Origin: Pseudonocardia parietis
GTDB taxonomy: Bacteria; Actinomycetota; Actinomycetes; Mycobacteriales; Pseudonocardiaceae
Length of the DNA stretch: 64,000 nt
Reading direction: 5' to 3'
Assembly: GCF_017876315.1 (NCBI RefSeq)
Contig: NZ_JAGINU010000001.1
Location: 3,534,001 to 3,598,000, forward strand
Position 1 is the stretch's first letter; each line of letters starts with the position of its first letter. Below, one piece after another: positions 16,664 through 25,310 of the stretch. A program made the translations under genes and the position numbers. Under the pieces are notes generated by a model that did no database searches, was not told the DNA's origin, and saw nothing but the letters and a program-made list of their open reading frames with translations.

Positions 16664-17602
16664 GTGACCGAAGCCGGGAAGACCTGGGCCCACCACGAGG
16701 TCGGCAAGAAGCTCAGCAACTGGGGCCGCTGGGGCGACGACGACGAGATCGGCACCCTGAACCTGGTCACCCCGGAGAAGGTCGCCGCCGCCGCCTTACT
16801 GGCGAGGACCGGCAAGCGGATCGACCTGGGCATGGCGTTCGACAAGAACGGCCCGCAGGACGGCGGCTTCCGGATCAACCCGGTGCACACCATGACCTGG
16901 ACGCCGCTGGACACCGCCGGACTGCCGGACGGGATGATCTCGGCGGACGACATGATCGTCATGGGCCTGCAGTGCGCGACCCAGTGGGACAGCCTGGCCC
17001 ACGTCGGCTACGACGGCTACTTCTACAACGGGGTGCCCTCGACCGCCGTCCGCCCCGGGATCGGCGCCACGAAGAACTCCTTCGCCACGGCCAACGACCA
17101 CCTGATCTCCCGCGGCGTCCTGCTCGACATCCCGCGGCTCAAGGGCGTCGACGTGCTGCCGGACTCCTACGAGATCACCAGCGCGGACCTGAACGAGGCC
17201 GAAGCGGCCCAGGGGGTCACGGTGCAGCCCGGCGACGTCCTCTGCCTGCGCACCGGGTGGTACAAGTACTTCCTCGACGGCGACAAGTCGAAGTTCGGCT
17301 CCGGCCCCGAGGCCGGCCCGGGTCTCGAGGCCCTGGAGTGGTTCAGGGACCGGGACATCGCGGCGCTGGCGATGGACAACTGGGCGTTCGAGCGCTACCC
17401 CACCGTGGTCGAGGGCTCCGTCATCCCGGTGCATCAGGTGGCGATCCGGGACATCGGGCTGACCATCGGCGAGATGTTCAACTTCGAGGACCTCGCCGTC
17501 GACTGCGCCCAGGACGGCGTCTACGAGTACCTGTTCACCGGCACCGGGCTGAAGATCAGCTACTCGGTCGGCTCGCCCGTCACCCCGATCGCGATCAAAT
17601 GA
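16664..17602 (+). CDS. cyclase family protein (kynurenine-formamidase-like hydrolase) 1
   Basis: This 312-residue member of the metal-dependent cyclase/hydrolase family (PF04199) has NWGRWGDDDEIGTLNLVTPEKV near the N-terminus. The metal-binding segment is QCATQWDSLAHVGYDG, a variant of the HxGTHxDxPxH motif in which the first His is replaced by Gln. Relatives hydrolyse amide or lactone bonds. The GTG at 16664 is preferred for the GGAGG six bases upstream. The gene overlaps the next, a SnoaL-like gene, by ATGA. A paralogue lies at 25311-26243. The substrate is unknown. Confidence 0.85.
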   Translation: MTEAGKTWAHHEVGKKLSNWGRWGDDDEIGTLNLVTPEKVAAAALLARTGKRIDLGMAFDKNGPQDGGFRINPVHTMTWTPLDTAGLPDGMISADDMIVMGLQCATQWDSLAHVGYDGYFYNGVPSTAVRPGIGATKNSFATANDHLISRGVLLDIPRLKGVDVLPDSYEITSADLNEAEAAQGVTVQPGDVLCLRTGWYKYFLDGDKSKFGSGPEAGPGLEALEWFRDRDIAALAMDNWAFERYPTVVEGSVIPVHQVAIRDIGLTIGEMFNFEDLAVDCAQDGVYEYLFTGTGLKISYSVGSPVTPIAIK

Positions 17603-18048
17603 GTGCCCCGGTGAGCTACGTCGACGTCGTCGAAGGGATCCGCCGAGCCCAGGCGACCTACGCGCAGGCGATCGACGGCGGCCGGACCGATGACCTGGCC
17701 GCGATCTTCACCGAGGACGGTGTGGCGGACATCGAGGGCGTCGGTGTCATCGAAGGTCGCGAGACGATCCGGCGGACGTACGCGGGCTGGACGTCGACCA
17801 CGCCGCAGCGCCACGTCGTCTCGAACCTGCTGGTGACCGGCTGGGACGAGCACGAGGCGACCGCCACGGCGGACGTCGCCCTGGTCCAGCTGCGCGAGGG
17901 TGCCTGGCAGGTCTCCGTCGTGGCCCGCTACGAGGACACCGTCCGCAACGAGGACGGGGTCTGGCGGTTCGCCCGGCGGATCACCCGCTTCGCCGGCGCT
18001 CCCGATCTCGCGGGCGCCGCGGCCGCGCCGGCGAGCCCGTCGGGCTGA
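17599..18048 (+). CDS. SnoaL-like / nuclear transport factor 2-fold protein
   Basis: This 149-residue alpha+beta-barrel protein has the pattern YAQAIDGGRTDDLAAIFTEDGVADIEGVG, then ETIRRTYAGW and RHVVSNLLVTG. These are typical of SnoaL-like small isomerases, dehydratases and ring-hydroxylating dioxygenase beta-like folds. It is translationally coupled to the cyclase gene (ATGA overlap), so the two probably act on consecutive intermediates. The fold is clear but the reaction is not. The Ala-Pro-rich C-terminal tail is unstructured. Confidence 0.8.
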   Translation: MSAPVSYVDVVEGIRRAQATYAQAIDGGRTDDLAAIFTEDGVADIEGVGVIEGRETIRRTYAGWTSTTPQRHVVSNLLVTGWDEHEATATADVALVQLREGAWQVSVVARYEDTVRNEDGVWRFARRITRFAGAPDLAGAAAAPASPSG

Positions 18049-18173
18049 CCCATCCCGGCCTCGGCTCGCGGGCCCGTCACCGAGGACCCGCGCGGCCGGG
18101 CCGGCCCGTGACGACTGTTCATGCAGACCACACTTCTGGCCGCCCCGGCGCGGCGGGACGGAGACCGACCGAG

Positions 18174-18968
18174 ATGGCCGACAGGCTCGCCCCGGGTGCG
18201 CTGACCACGGTGACCTACGACAAGGCCGACCACGTCGCGACCGTGACGCTCGACCGGCCCGAGGCGATGAACAGCTTCAACCAGACGATGTGCGACGAGT
18301 TCACCGCGATCTGGACCGAGGTCAAGGCGGACGACGACGTCCACGTGGTCGTCCTGCGCGCCGCGGGGGAGCGGGCGTTCTGCACCGGGGTCGACGTCAA
18401 GGAGCGACTGCACCGCGAGAGCAACGTGTGGAGCCAGGTCGATCCGGGGGAGAAGTTGTCCCCCAAGCTGAACCACGTCTGGAAGCCACTCGTCGTCGCG
18501 GTGCACGGGATGGCGGCGGGCGGTGCGTTCTACTGGATCAACGAGGCGGACATCGTCCTCTGCTCGGACGACGCCACCTTCTTCGATCCGCACGTCACCT
18601 ACGGGATGACCGCCGCACTCGAGCCGATCGGCCTCGCGCGCCGGATCCCGCTCGGCGAGGCATTGAGGATCGCCCTGCTGGGTCTGGACGAGCGGCTCTC
18701 GCCGGAACGGGCGTTGCAGATCGGCCTGGTGAGCGAGGTGCTGCCGCGGGCCGACCTGTGGGCACGGGCGGACGAGATCGCCGCGCTGATCGCGGCCAAG
18801 CCTCCCGCGGCCGTGCAGGGCACGGTCCGCGCGATCTGGGAGTCGCTCGACGCGACCCGCACCCAGGCGTTGCGGACGGGTCTGGCGTACACCCAGCTCG
18901 GCAACCCCCTCGGCACGGCGCAGATCGACCGCAACAGCATGCCGCGCCCGGACTGGACGTTGCGCTGA
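18174..18968 (+). CDS. enoyl-CoA hydratase/isomerase (crotonase) family protein
   Basis: This is a protein of 264 residues from the ATG at 18174; a GTG at 18108 would add 22 residues without similarity. VTLDRPEAMNSFNQTM, the oxyanion-hole segment RAFCTGVDVKERL, and AVHGMAAGGAFYWINEADIV are family landmarks. The crotonase fold would bind an acyl-CoA and hydrate, isomerise or cleave it. Position 149-153 of the usual catalytic Glu pair reads TYGMTAALEPIGLA, so Glu is present only in a shifted context and the reaction is uncertain. It lies in the plus-strand run from the cyclase to the CoA ligase. Confidence 0.82.
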   Translation: MADRLAPGALTTVTYDKADHVATVTLDRPEAMNSFNQTMCDEFTAIWTEVKADDDVHVVVLRAAGERAFCTGVDVKERLHRESNVWSQVDPGEKLSPKLNHVWKPLVVAVHGMAAGGAFYWINEADIVLCSDDATFFDPHVTYGMTAALEPIGLARRIPLGEALRIALLGLDERLSPERALQIGLVSEVLPRADLWARADEIAALIAAKPPAAVQGTVRAIWESLDATRTQALRTGLAYTQLGNPLGTAQIDRNSMPRPDWTLR

Positions 18969-19024
18969 GAACGGCGTGCGAACGTGCGGCCCTGCACCCG
19001 ATGCCGGGACGAGCACCACAAAGA

Positions 19025-19040
19025 GTATCCCTAATTGCGG
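19025..19040 (+). promoter_or_regulatory. GTATCC box upstream of the CoA ligase gene
   Basis: GTATCCCTAATTGCGG lies 152 bp before the ligase start. It matches the box upstream of the BVMO-like gene (20748-20763) at 14 of 16 positions. TATCCC could serve as a weak -10, or the motif could be a regulator site shared by the two genes. Confidence 0.45.
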
Positions 19041-19192
19041 TTCGTCGGCTATGATCGTGAGCGACGGTCGGGTCCGTGATCCCGCGGTCACCGGGCAGTG
19101 TCCGTCCACGGCGGACGTGCTCGGGCGGCCCCGGCCACTTGTGTCGACGGGTGCGGCCCACGCGGGCTCGTGCCGGGGAGTGAGGAGCCGTC

Positions 19193-20689
19193 GTGGGGAT
19201 CCGTGAGCGTCTGCAGGAGCTCCTGCGGGAGGCGCCGGACGATGCGGAGGTCGTCGAGTTCGACCTCGTCTGGTGGACGTGGGGTGAGCTGCGTCGAGTG
19301 GTGGGAGAGGTCTCCCGGGCACTCGACAGGGCGGGGATCGGCCCCGCCTCCCGCGTCGGGCTGGTGCTCGAGAACCGGCCGGAACACATCGCGGCGCTGG
19401 TGGCGGTGCTCGCGACCGGCCGGGTCGTCGTCACGCTGAGCCCGCTGCAACCGCCCGCCCGCCTGGCCTCCGACATCGAGGGAGCCGGAGCCGCGGTGGT
19501 CGTCGGGTCCCCGGCGGCGCTGGACGGTGTCGCGGCGGCGGCAGCGGACCGCGGTCTCGTGCTGGAGCTGGACCGGCAGGGTGCGGTGCGCGTGCGTGCC
19601 GGCATCCCGGCCACCGACGTGGAGCACGTTCCGGGGACCGCCATCGAGATGCTGACCTCCGGCACCACCGGTCCGCCCAAGCGGGTCCACATCTCCGAGC
19701 GGCAGCTCGACGGGTCGCTGACCTCGAGCGGTCAGGTGCGCGGTGAGCGGTTGCTGACCCGGGCGGTCACGATCTCCGTCACTCCGATGGTCCACATCGG
19801 CGGGATGTGGCGGATCGTCGGCGCGCTCTCCGCGGGCCGGCGGATCGTGCTGATCCCGAAGTTCGCCGTCGAACCCTGGGCCTCCGCGGTCGAACGGCAC
19901 CGGCCCCGGGCTGCCGGGCTGGTCCCGGCCGCGATCCGGTCGGTGCTCGACGCGGGCGTCCCGGCCGAGCGGCTCGGGTCGCTGAAGGTGATCACCTCGG
20001 GCACCACCGCGTGCCCGCCGGAGCTCGCGGACCGCTTCTACCGGACCTACGGGATCCGGGTGCTGATGACCTACGGCGCGACCGAGTTCGCCGGGGCCGT
20101 CGCGGGGTGGACCTACCAGCTCCACCAGGAGTGGTGGGAGACCAAGGCCGGTAGCGCGGGGCGTCCTTTCGGCAACTCCGCGCTCCGGGTCACGGCCGCG
20201 GACGGCGTGGAACTGGGCGCCGAGGAGGAAGGTCACCTCGAGGTCCGGACCGAGCAGTCCGCCGCGGGCGCCGCCGAATGGGTCCGCACCTCCGACCTCG
20301 CCCGGATCGACCCGGACGGGTTCCTGTGGATCACCGGCCGGGCCGACGACGCCATCGTGCGCGGTGGGTTCAAGATCCACCCCGGGGTACTGGTGGCATC
20401 CCTCGAAGGTCATCCCGCCGTTCGTGAGGCCGCCGTCGCCGGCCTGCCGGACGAGCGGCTCGGGGCGGTTCCGGTGGCCGCCGTCGAGCTCGAACCGGGC
20501 GCCGACGTCGATGCTGCGGCGCTGGTCGTCGAGCTGATCGCGCACTGCCGGGCCGAGCTGGCCCCCTACGAGGTCCCGGCTCACGTCCTCGTGGTCGACG
20601 AGCTTCCGCGGACGCCGTCGACCAAGGTCAGCCGGGTGGATCTGGTGGACCTCGTACGGGCCCGGCTGGCGGAGCCGGCGACCGCCTGA
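19193..20689 (+). CDS. AMP-dependent acyl-CoA synthetase/ligase
   Basis: This 498-residue ANL-superfamily ligase has the phosphate-binding motif LTSGTTGPPKRVH at about residue 153, MTYGATEFAG (A5 region), RTSDLARIDPDGFLWITGRADD (A7-A8) and the catalytic Lys in RTPSTKVSRVDL at the C-terminus. It would adenylate a carboxylic acid and transfer it to CoA. The sequence has a shorter N-terminal part than typical acetyl- or long-chain synthetases. The GTG at 19193 follows GAGGAG at a good distance. It probably activates an acid released by the oxygenases and hydrolases of this block. Confidence 0.9.
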   Translation: MGIRERLQELLREAPDDAEVVEFDLVWWTWGELRRVVGEVSRALDRAGIGPASRVGLVLENRPEHIAALVAVLATGRVVVTLSPLQPPARLASDIEGAGAAVVVGSPAALDGVAAAAADRGLVLELDRQGAVRVRAGIPATDVEHVPGTAIEMLTSGTTGPPKRVHISERQLDGSLTSSGQVRGERLLTRAVTISVTPMVHIGGMWRIVGALSAGRRIVLIPKFAVEPWASAVERHRPRAAGLVPAAIRSVLDAGVPAERLGSLKVITSGTTACPPELADRFYRTYGIRVLMTYGATEFAGAVAGWTYQLHQEWWETKAGSAGRPFGNSALRVTAADGVELGAEEEGHLEVRTEQSAAGAAEWVRTSDLARIDPDGFLWITGRADDAIVRGGFKIHPGVLVASLEGHPAVREAAVAGLPDERLGAVPVAAVELEPGADVDAAALVVELIAHCRAELAPYEVPAHVLVVDELPRTPSTKVSRVDLVDLVRARLAEPATA

Positions 20690-20747
20690 CAGTGGGCCGG
20701 GCCGGCTGTCGCCGGACCGGAGTCCCTGGTCAGATTCGAAGAATATG

Positions 20748-20763
20748 GTATCCTGAATTGCGG
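20748..20763 (+). promoter_or_regulatory. GTATCC box / extended -10 upstream of the BVMO-like gene
   Basis: GTATCCTGAATTGCGG lies 39 bp before the start codon and contains TATCCT preceded by TGG, an extended -10 pattern (TGnTAnnnT). The flanking bases repeat those at 19025-19040. A promoter here is plausible. Confidence 0.5.
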
Positions 20764-20802
20764 GTTCCTGCAGGGAAGCAGGGCCTCCCCGAAGGGAGCT
20801 GA

Positions 20803-22740
20803 ATGACCACGGAGGACACGGTGGCGCCCCTGCCCCGCGTGAATGCGGACTTCATCCGGCGCGCCCTGGACGACGCGGATCTCAACGCGCTGCGGATGGC
20901 GCTGTACCAGGCGACCGGGGACCGCGACCTGCTGGGCATGCACCTGGACTCGGTGCCCATGTACGGCGGCGCACTGAAGCAGACCGTCGTCGCCGACCGG
21001 GACGTCGAGACGATCAAGCAGAAGGCGCTGGAGTTCCTGCTCGGACACGACCCCGCCGGGTTCACCGAGGTGACACCGACCGACACCGAGCTGCGGCAGA
21101 TGTACGAGGCGTTCCGGGAGGAGACCCTCGACGAGCGGACCTGGCGGTACCGGCGGGACCTGGCGGCGTTCGACGACCACCCGCGGCTGGCGAAGTGGAC
21201 CGGTGGCGGGAGGCCCCAGATCCCCGAGGGCTTCGAGGTGGCGATCGTCGGCGCCGGCTTCAACGGCATCGCGATGGGTGTGCAACTCGAGCAGCTCGGC
21301 ATCCCGTACACGATCTACGAACGACGCTCGGAGCTCGGCGGGGTCTGGAACATCAACGCCTACCCGGATGTCCGGGTGGACACGACGATCTTCCTGTACC
21401 AGTTCTTCTTCGAGAAGAACTACCCGTGGACCGAGTACTTCGCGCGCGCCGACGAGGTGCGGGGGTACCTCGAACACGTCGCCGAGAAGTACGGGGTCGC
21501 ACCGCACATCCGCTACGACAGCGACGTCACCGCCGCCACGTTCGACGCGGAGTCGGGCACCTGGGCGGTCGACGTCACCGTCGCGGGGGAGAAGCAGCAC
21601 ATCACGGCCAACGCCGTGGTCAGCGGCAGCGGGCTCTTCGCGACGCCGAAGCGGCCGGACGTTCCCGGGATCGAGGACTTCCGGGGCGAGATCGTGCACA
21701 CCGCCGAGTGCACCGGCGAGGAGGACCTCGACGGCAGGCGTGTCGCGATCATCGGCAACGGTTCCACCGGCGTGCAGATGATGTCGTCGGTGCAGCGCCG
21801 GGCGTCGGCACTCGGCGTCTTCCAGCGCACCCCGCAGTGGATCAGCCCGCGGGACCGGTACGGCGACCCGATCACTCCGGAGACCCGCTGGCTGCTGGAC
21901 ACGATGCCGTACTACTGGAACTGGTACTGCTACTCCGTCGCCACCCTCCGGCTGGACGGCCAGCTCCTGCAGGAGCCGGACCAGGAGTGGAAGGCGAGCG
22001 GAGGCAAGGTCAACGCGGCCAACGACTCCTACCGGGAGAGCCTGGAGACCTACATCCGGTCGAAGCTTCCGGACCGCCCGGACCTCTGGGAGAAGCTCAC
22101 CCCCGCCCATGCGCCGCTGGCCCGCCGGATGATCGTCGACAACAACTGGTACTCCTCGTTGCTCGAGGACCACGTGGACCTGGTCACCGAGGGGATCGAG
22201 CGGTTCACACCGACGGGCATCCGCACGGTGGACGGGGTGGAGCGGGAGTACGACCTGGTCTTTACCGCGACGGGTTTCGCGGTGCAGAAGTACATGTGGC
22301 CGACCCAGTACCGGGGCCTCGGCGGAGTCGCGCTCGAGGACGTGTGGGCCGACCCGGCCGGCGGCGGTCCGCGGGCGTATCTGAGCCTGACCGTTCCGGA
22401 CTTCCCGAACCTGTTCGTGATGTACGGCCCGAACTCGCAGAACCGGGCCGGCTCGCTGATCGTGTGGATCGAGACCTGGTCGCGCTACATCGCCGAGAAC
22501 CTGATCCATCTCATCGAGAACGGCCACAAGTACGCCTCGGTGCGACGCGATGTCTTCGAGGACTACAACAAGCGTCTCGACGAGGCGATGTTGTCGCTCA
22601 TCTGGTACGACGAGGGCTCGAAGGACAAGAACTACTACGTCAACGAGTTCGGCCGCCAGCAGGTGAACATCCCGTGGCGGCTGGAACAGCAGCACGAGTT
22701 CCTCGAGAAGTTCGACCCGGACGACTACGACGTCGTCTGA
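20803..22740 (+). CDS. flavin-containing (Baeyer-Villiger type) monooxygenase
   Basis: This 645-residue protein has an N-terminal extension of about 140 residues, as in the 4-hydroxyacetophenone monooxygenase group. The FAD site VGAGFNGIAM is near residue 150 and the NADPH site IGNGSTGVQM near 320. The BVMO fingerprint between them reads FRGEIVHTAEC; the usual Trp four residues after the His is a Cys. ATGFAVQKYMWP and MYGPNSQNRAG are further family blocks. It probably inserts oxygen next to a ketone carbonyl to give an ester or lactone. Cyclase-type hydrolases in the same run could open such a product. An AAGGGAG precedes the ATG. Confidence 0.88.
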   Translation: MTTEDTVAPLPRVNADFIRRALDDADLNALRMALYQATGDRDLLGMHLDSVPMYGGALKQTVVADRDVETIKQKALEFLLGHDPAGFTEVTPTDTELRQMYEAFREETLDERTWRYRRDLAAFDDHPRLAKWTGGGRPQIPEGFEVAIVGAGFNGIAMGVQLEQLGIPYTIYERRSELGGVWNINAYPDVRVDTTIFLYQFFFEKNYPWTEYFARADEVRGYLEHVAEKYGVAPHIRYDSDVTAATFDAESGTWAVDVTVAGEKQHITANAVVSGSGLFATPKRPDVPGIEDFRGEIVHTAECTGEEDLDGRRVAIIGNGSTGVQMMSSVQRRASALGVFQRTPQWISPRDRYGDPITPETRWLLDTMPYYWNWYCYSVATLRLDGQLLQEPDQEWKASGGKVNAANDSYRESLETYIRSKLPDRPDLWEKLTPAHAPLARRMIVDNNWYSSLLEDHVDLVTEGIERFTPTGIRTVDGVEREYDLVFTATGFAVQKYMWPTQYRGLGGVALEDVWADPAGGGPRAYLSLTVPDFPNLFVMYGPNSQNRAGSLIVWIETWSRYIAENLIHLIENGHKYASVRRDVFEDYNKRLDEAMLSLIWYDEGSKDKNYYVNEFGRQQVNIPWRLEQQHEFLEKFDPDDYDVV

Positions 22741-22819
22741 GAGGTCCCACAGCGGTAGGCACGATCAGCACGCTCGATTCGGACGGCTGCCTGCGCAGCG
22801 AGCTCGTTGAGGAGAACCC

Positions 22820-24547
22820 ATGACGGTTGACGTCGTCGCGGACCAGGCAAGCCTCGAGGTGGTCGATCCGACCGCCGACAAGAGCAGCTCGACCGGCACG
22901 GCCCTCGCCCCCCGGCTCACCACGCTGAACGGCAAGGTGCTCGGCCTGCTCTCGAACAGCAAACCGAACGCGGACGTCGCGCTGAACGCCGCGGCGCAGA
23001 AGATCCGGGAGACCTTCCCGGAGATGGAGATCCGGCACTACGCCGGATCGATCCGGTTCGAGGCGGCTCTGCTGCAGCAGGCCATCAGCGAGTGTGACGC
23101 GCTGATCGGCGCCACGGCGGACTGCGGGGCCTGCACCTCCTGGCTGATCCACGACGGTGCGCAGGCGGAGAAGGGTGGTGTCCCACAGGTCACCATCGTG
23201 GCCCGCGGCTTCGAGCGGGACACCGGCACCAGCGCGCAGGTCTTCGGCGTGCCGGAGCTCCAGTACGTCGTGGTCCCGCGGGTGTTCACCGCGCTGACCG
23301 CCGAGCAGGCGACCGAGCAGGTCCTGCCGGTGGTCGAGGAGATCATCGAGAAGCTCACGGCCGATCCGTCGAGTGTGGCCGCCGGCGACGGCGACGGCGA
23401 GGTGCTCGAGGTCGCCGAGGACGAGGTGGCCCGGGAGGCGCAGGAGTCCTACACCTTCCGCGGCGCCGGCGTCGCCGAGGTCTACGAGCAGTTCAACGAC
23501 TTCTTCGTCGAGCAGGACTTCGGCGACGGTCAGCCGCTGATCCCGCCGACCCGCGAGCGGGTCGAGGAACTCGTCGCCGCCCAGGGCCGCCCGCGCGACG
23601 AGGTGATCCTCTCGATCCCGCCCGCGCACGGGCCCGGAACCCTCGAGAAGATCGCGGTCAACGCGGCCATGGCCGGCGTCAAGCCCCGGGAGCTGCCGGT
23701 CGTGATCGCGGCGCTCAAGGCGATCCACGACTGCCCACCCCCGATGAACCTGTCGGTGCTCATGTCGACCGGCGCGTTCGCACCGGTCGTCGTGGTCAAC
23801 GGTCCGATCGTGAAGGCGCTGGGCATCAACGACGGCCGTAGCCCGCTGGGGCCGGGGAAGAACAACGTCGTCGGGCAGCGGATCGGCCGCGCGATCGGAC
23901 TGGCCCTGCGCAACCTCGGTCAGTGGATCCCGGGCAAGATGGATCTGGACACCATCGGAACGGTTCGCAAGAACATCCAGGTCATCGGTGAGAACTCCGA
24001 TGAGAGCCCGTGGGAGCCGTACCAGGTCAACCGCGGCTTCCGCCCGGACGACAGCACGGTCACGGTGGTGCACACCGTCGGTGAGTGGGATCTCGGTTCC
24101 AACCACGGCACGGTCCCGCGCCGCCTCGCCTCGATCGCCGCACGCACTCCCACCGCGACCCAGGTCGGCTTCATGACCAGCACGCTGGGCGGGCTGGAGG
24201 GCAACGAGGACGGCCTGTTCTACCTGCTCCCGCCGGAGACCGCCAAGCGGTTCGCCGCCGCGGGGATGGACAAGCGCTCGGTGCAGCGCTACCTGCTGCA
24301 CAACATCCGCCCGCGGATCTCGGACGTCATCGCGCCGTTCCACGACTTCCGGGACCGCGGCCTGGTCCGCCCCGAGTGGCAGTGGATGTTCGAGCTCTCC
24401 CCGGAGGAGCAGCGCAGCCAGACGATCCAGGCGTTCCTCGACCCGTCGACGATCAACATCATCGTCGCCGGTCACGGGACCACCAAGGAGTTCCTGTTCG
24501 GCACCATGACGCCGCCGATCACCGGGAAGGTCAACGCCATCGCCTGA
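22820..24547 (+). CDS. UGSC-family protein (Cys form) with large C-terminal domain
   Basis: This 575-residue protein has residues 35-190 in a small alpha/beta domain with a redox-type motif at 101-108, DCGACTSW. It corresponds to the U-G-S-C motif of the UGSC (seleno)protein family, with Cys102 in place of selenocysteine and Ala in place of Ser. Residues about 215-575 (YTFRGAGVAEVYEQF onwards) form a second domain with conserved-looking PPAHGPGTLEKIAVNAAM and INDGRSPLGPGKNNVVGQ segments; I cannot assign it. No signal peptide or membrane segment is seen. It follows the BVMO-like gene by 79 bp with GAGGAG before the ATG. The function is not established; a thiol-based role is inferred from the motif. 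Confidence 0.75.
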   Translation: MTVDVVADQASLEVVDPTADKSSSTGTALAPRLTTLNGKVLGLLSNSKPNADVALNAAAQKIRETFPEMEIRHYAGSIRFEAALLQQAISECDALIGATADCGACTSWLIHDGAQAEKGGVPQVTIVARGFERDTGTSAQVFGVPELQYVVVPRVFTALTAEQATEQVLPVVEEIIEKLTADPSSVAAGDGDGEVLEVAEDEVAREAQESYTFRGAGVAEVYEQFNDFFVEQDFGDGQPLIPPTRERVEELVAAQGRPRDEVILSIPPAHGPGTLEKIAVNAAMAGVKPRELPVVIAALKAIHDCPPPMNLSVLMSTGAFAPVVVVNGPIVKALGINDGRSPLGPGKNNVVGQRIGRAIGLALRNLGQWIPGKMDLDTIGTVRKNIQVIGENSDESPWEPYQVNRGFRPDDSTVTVVHTVGEWDLGSNHGTVPRRLASIAARTPTATQVGFMTSTLGGLEGNEDGLFYLLPPETAKRFAAAGMDKRSVQRYLLHNIRPRISDVIAPFHDFRDRGLVRPEWQWMFELSPEEQRSQTIQAFLDPSTINIIVAGHGTTKEFLFGTMTPPITGKVNAIA

Positions 24548-25017
24548 CCGGCCGACCAGCGGCGCGGAGGCCGACGCGGCACTGCGCCGCGAGCTGGGCA
24601 ACCTGCGAGCCGTACCGGGAGGCCGGTGCGGTCCGTGTTCGTCCGGGCGCCCGCCACCGCACAGACCCTGCTCCCGGCGACGGATCGAGGGCACGTCGTG
24701 AGGTGATCACCGGTTGTGGAGTGCGGCGTACGCGTGGCGGTCGCCACGCGCCACGGCCGGCGATCATGAGGGGTTCTGCGGCGGCTGTGAGGGTCGGGGC
24801 GTTCCGCGGGCGCCGCCCACCGCTGACCGCCCGGCCGACGGCAGCCGCCTCGAACCGGGAGTGGTCATCCCGGGGCGGCCGGCCCGGTGTTCGTCAGCGG
24901 TTGGTGCCCGGAGGCGCGGATCGCACCCGGCGGGTCCAGCTCGTCGCGGTGCCGTTCCGGCCTAGGTCGACAGGAACATATGTGCGACAGCTCGCTGAAC
25001 GCGGACGGAGATCGATC
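24548..25017. other. 470-bp gap between UGSC and NifU-like genes
   Basis: No credible gene is seen on either strand. It contains the 20-bp dyad at 24731-24750. An AT-richer patch, AGGAACATATGTGCG, lies near 24972-24986, within 50 bp of the NifU-like start, and may be promoter DNA. Confidence 0.5.
24731..24750. promoter_or_regulatory. 20-bp dyad CGCGTGGCG-GT-CGCCACGCG
   Basis: Perfect 9-bp arms flank a GT centre. It is compact and not followed by T residues, so an operator is more likely than a terminator. It lies 270 bp upstream of the NifU-like gene. Confidence 0.4.
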
Positions 25018-25284
25018 ATGACGCAACCCACCGAGGTCATCACCGAGGTGCTCGGGCTCCTCGAGCCGATGGTCGCTTCCGACGGCGGATCCCTGCGCAT
25101 GGCCGAGTTCGCGGCCGAGCGCTCGGCGCTGGTGGTCGACTACGCCCGCGGGGCGAACGACGCCTGTGCGACCTGCGTCCTCGACGCGGAGTCGCTCGAG
25201 GCGTTCATCGACGAGGGGCTGCAGGCCCGCGGTCTGTATCTCACCGACATCACCGTGCAGGAGTCCGTGGCCGGCGGCACCTGA
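25018..25284 (+). CDS. NifU C-terminal-like mini-protein
   Basis: This 88-residue protein resembles the C-terminal Fe-S scaffold domain of NifU/NfuA: VLGLLEPMVASDGGSL near the N-terminus, then a Cys pair at 50 and 53 in ACATCVLDAESLEAFID. The spacing CxxC is that of the cluster-binding site, but the surrounding GACxxCPSS consensus is changed. It could carry or deliver an Fe-S cluster, or act as a thiol partner. It sits between the UGSC gene and the second cyclase gene, 26 bp from the latter, so a role with those products is likely. GGAG precedes the ATG. Confidence 0.78.
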   Translation: MTQPTEVITEVLGLLEPMVASDGGSLRMAEFAAERSALVVDYARGANDACATCVLDAESLEAFIDEGLQARGLYLTDITVQESVAGGT

Positions 25285-25310
25285 CCCGCCACATCCGAGG
25301 AGTTGAGGAC

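Noticed and set aside
15859..16667. Several overlapping frames of 100-180 codons in the gap after the P450 gene
   Set aside because: They run through the palindromic repeat array on both strands, contain the same repeated peptide and lack ribosome-binding sites.
21195..22823. 542-codon frame in the BVMO-like gene
   Set aside because: Out-of-frame shadow; the other frame has both FAD and NADPH motifs.
22820..24547. Selenocysteine (UGA) in the UGSC-type protein
   Set aside because: The motif position is encoded by a Cys codon and the frame is open without in-frame TGA, so no recoding is needed.
24085..25284. Long plus-frame joining the UGSC region to the NifU-like protein
   Set aside because: The first 311 codons are an out-of-frame shadow of the UGSC gene and low-complexity sequence; only the part from the ATG at 25018 has similarity and a ribosome-binding site.
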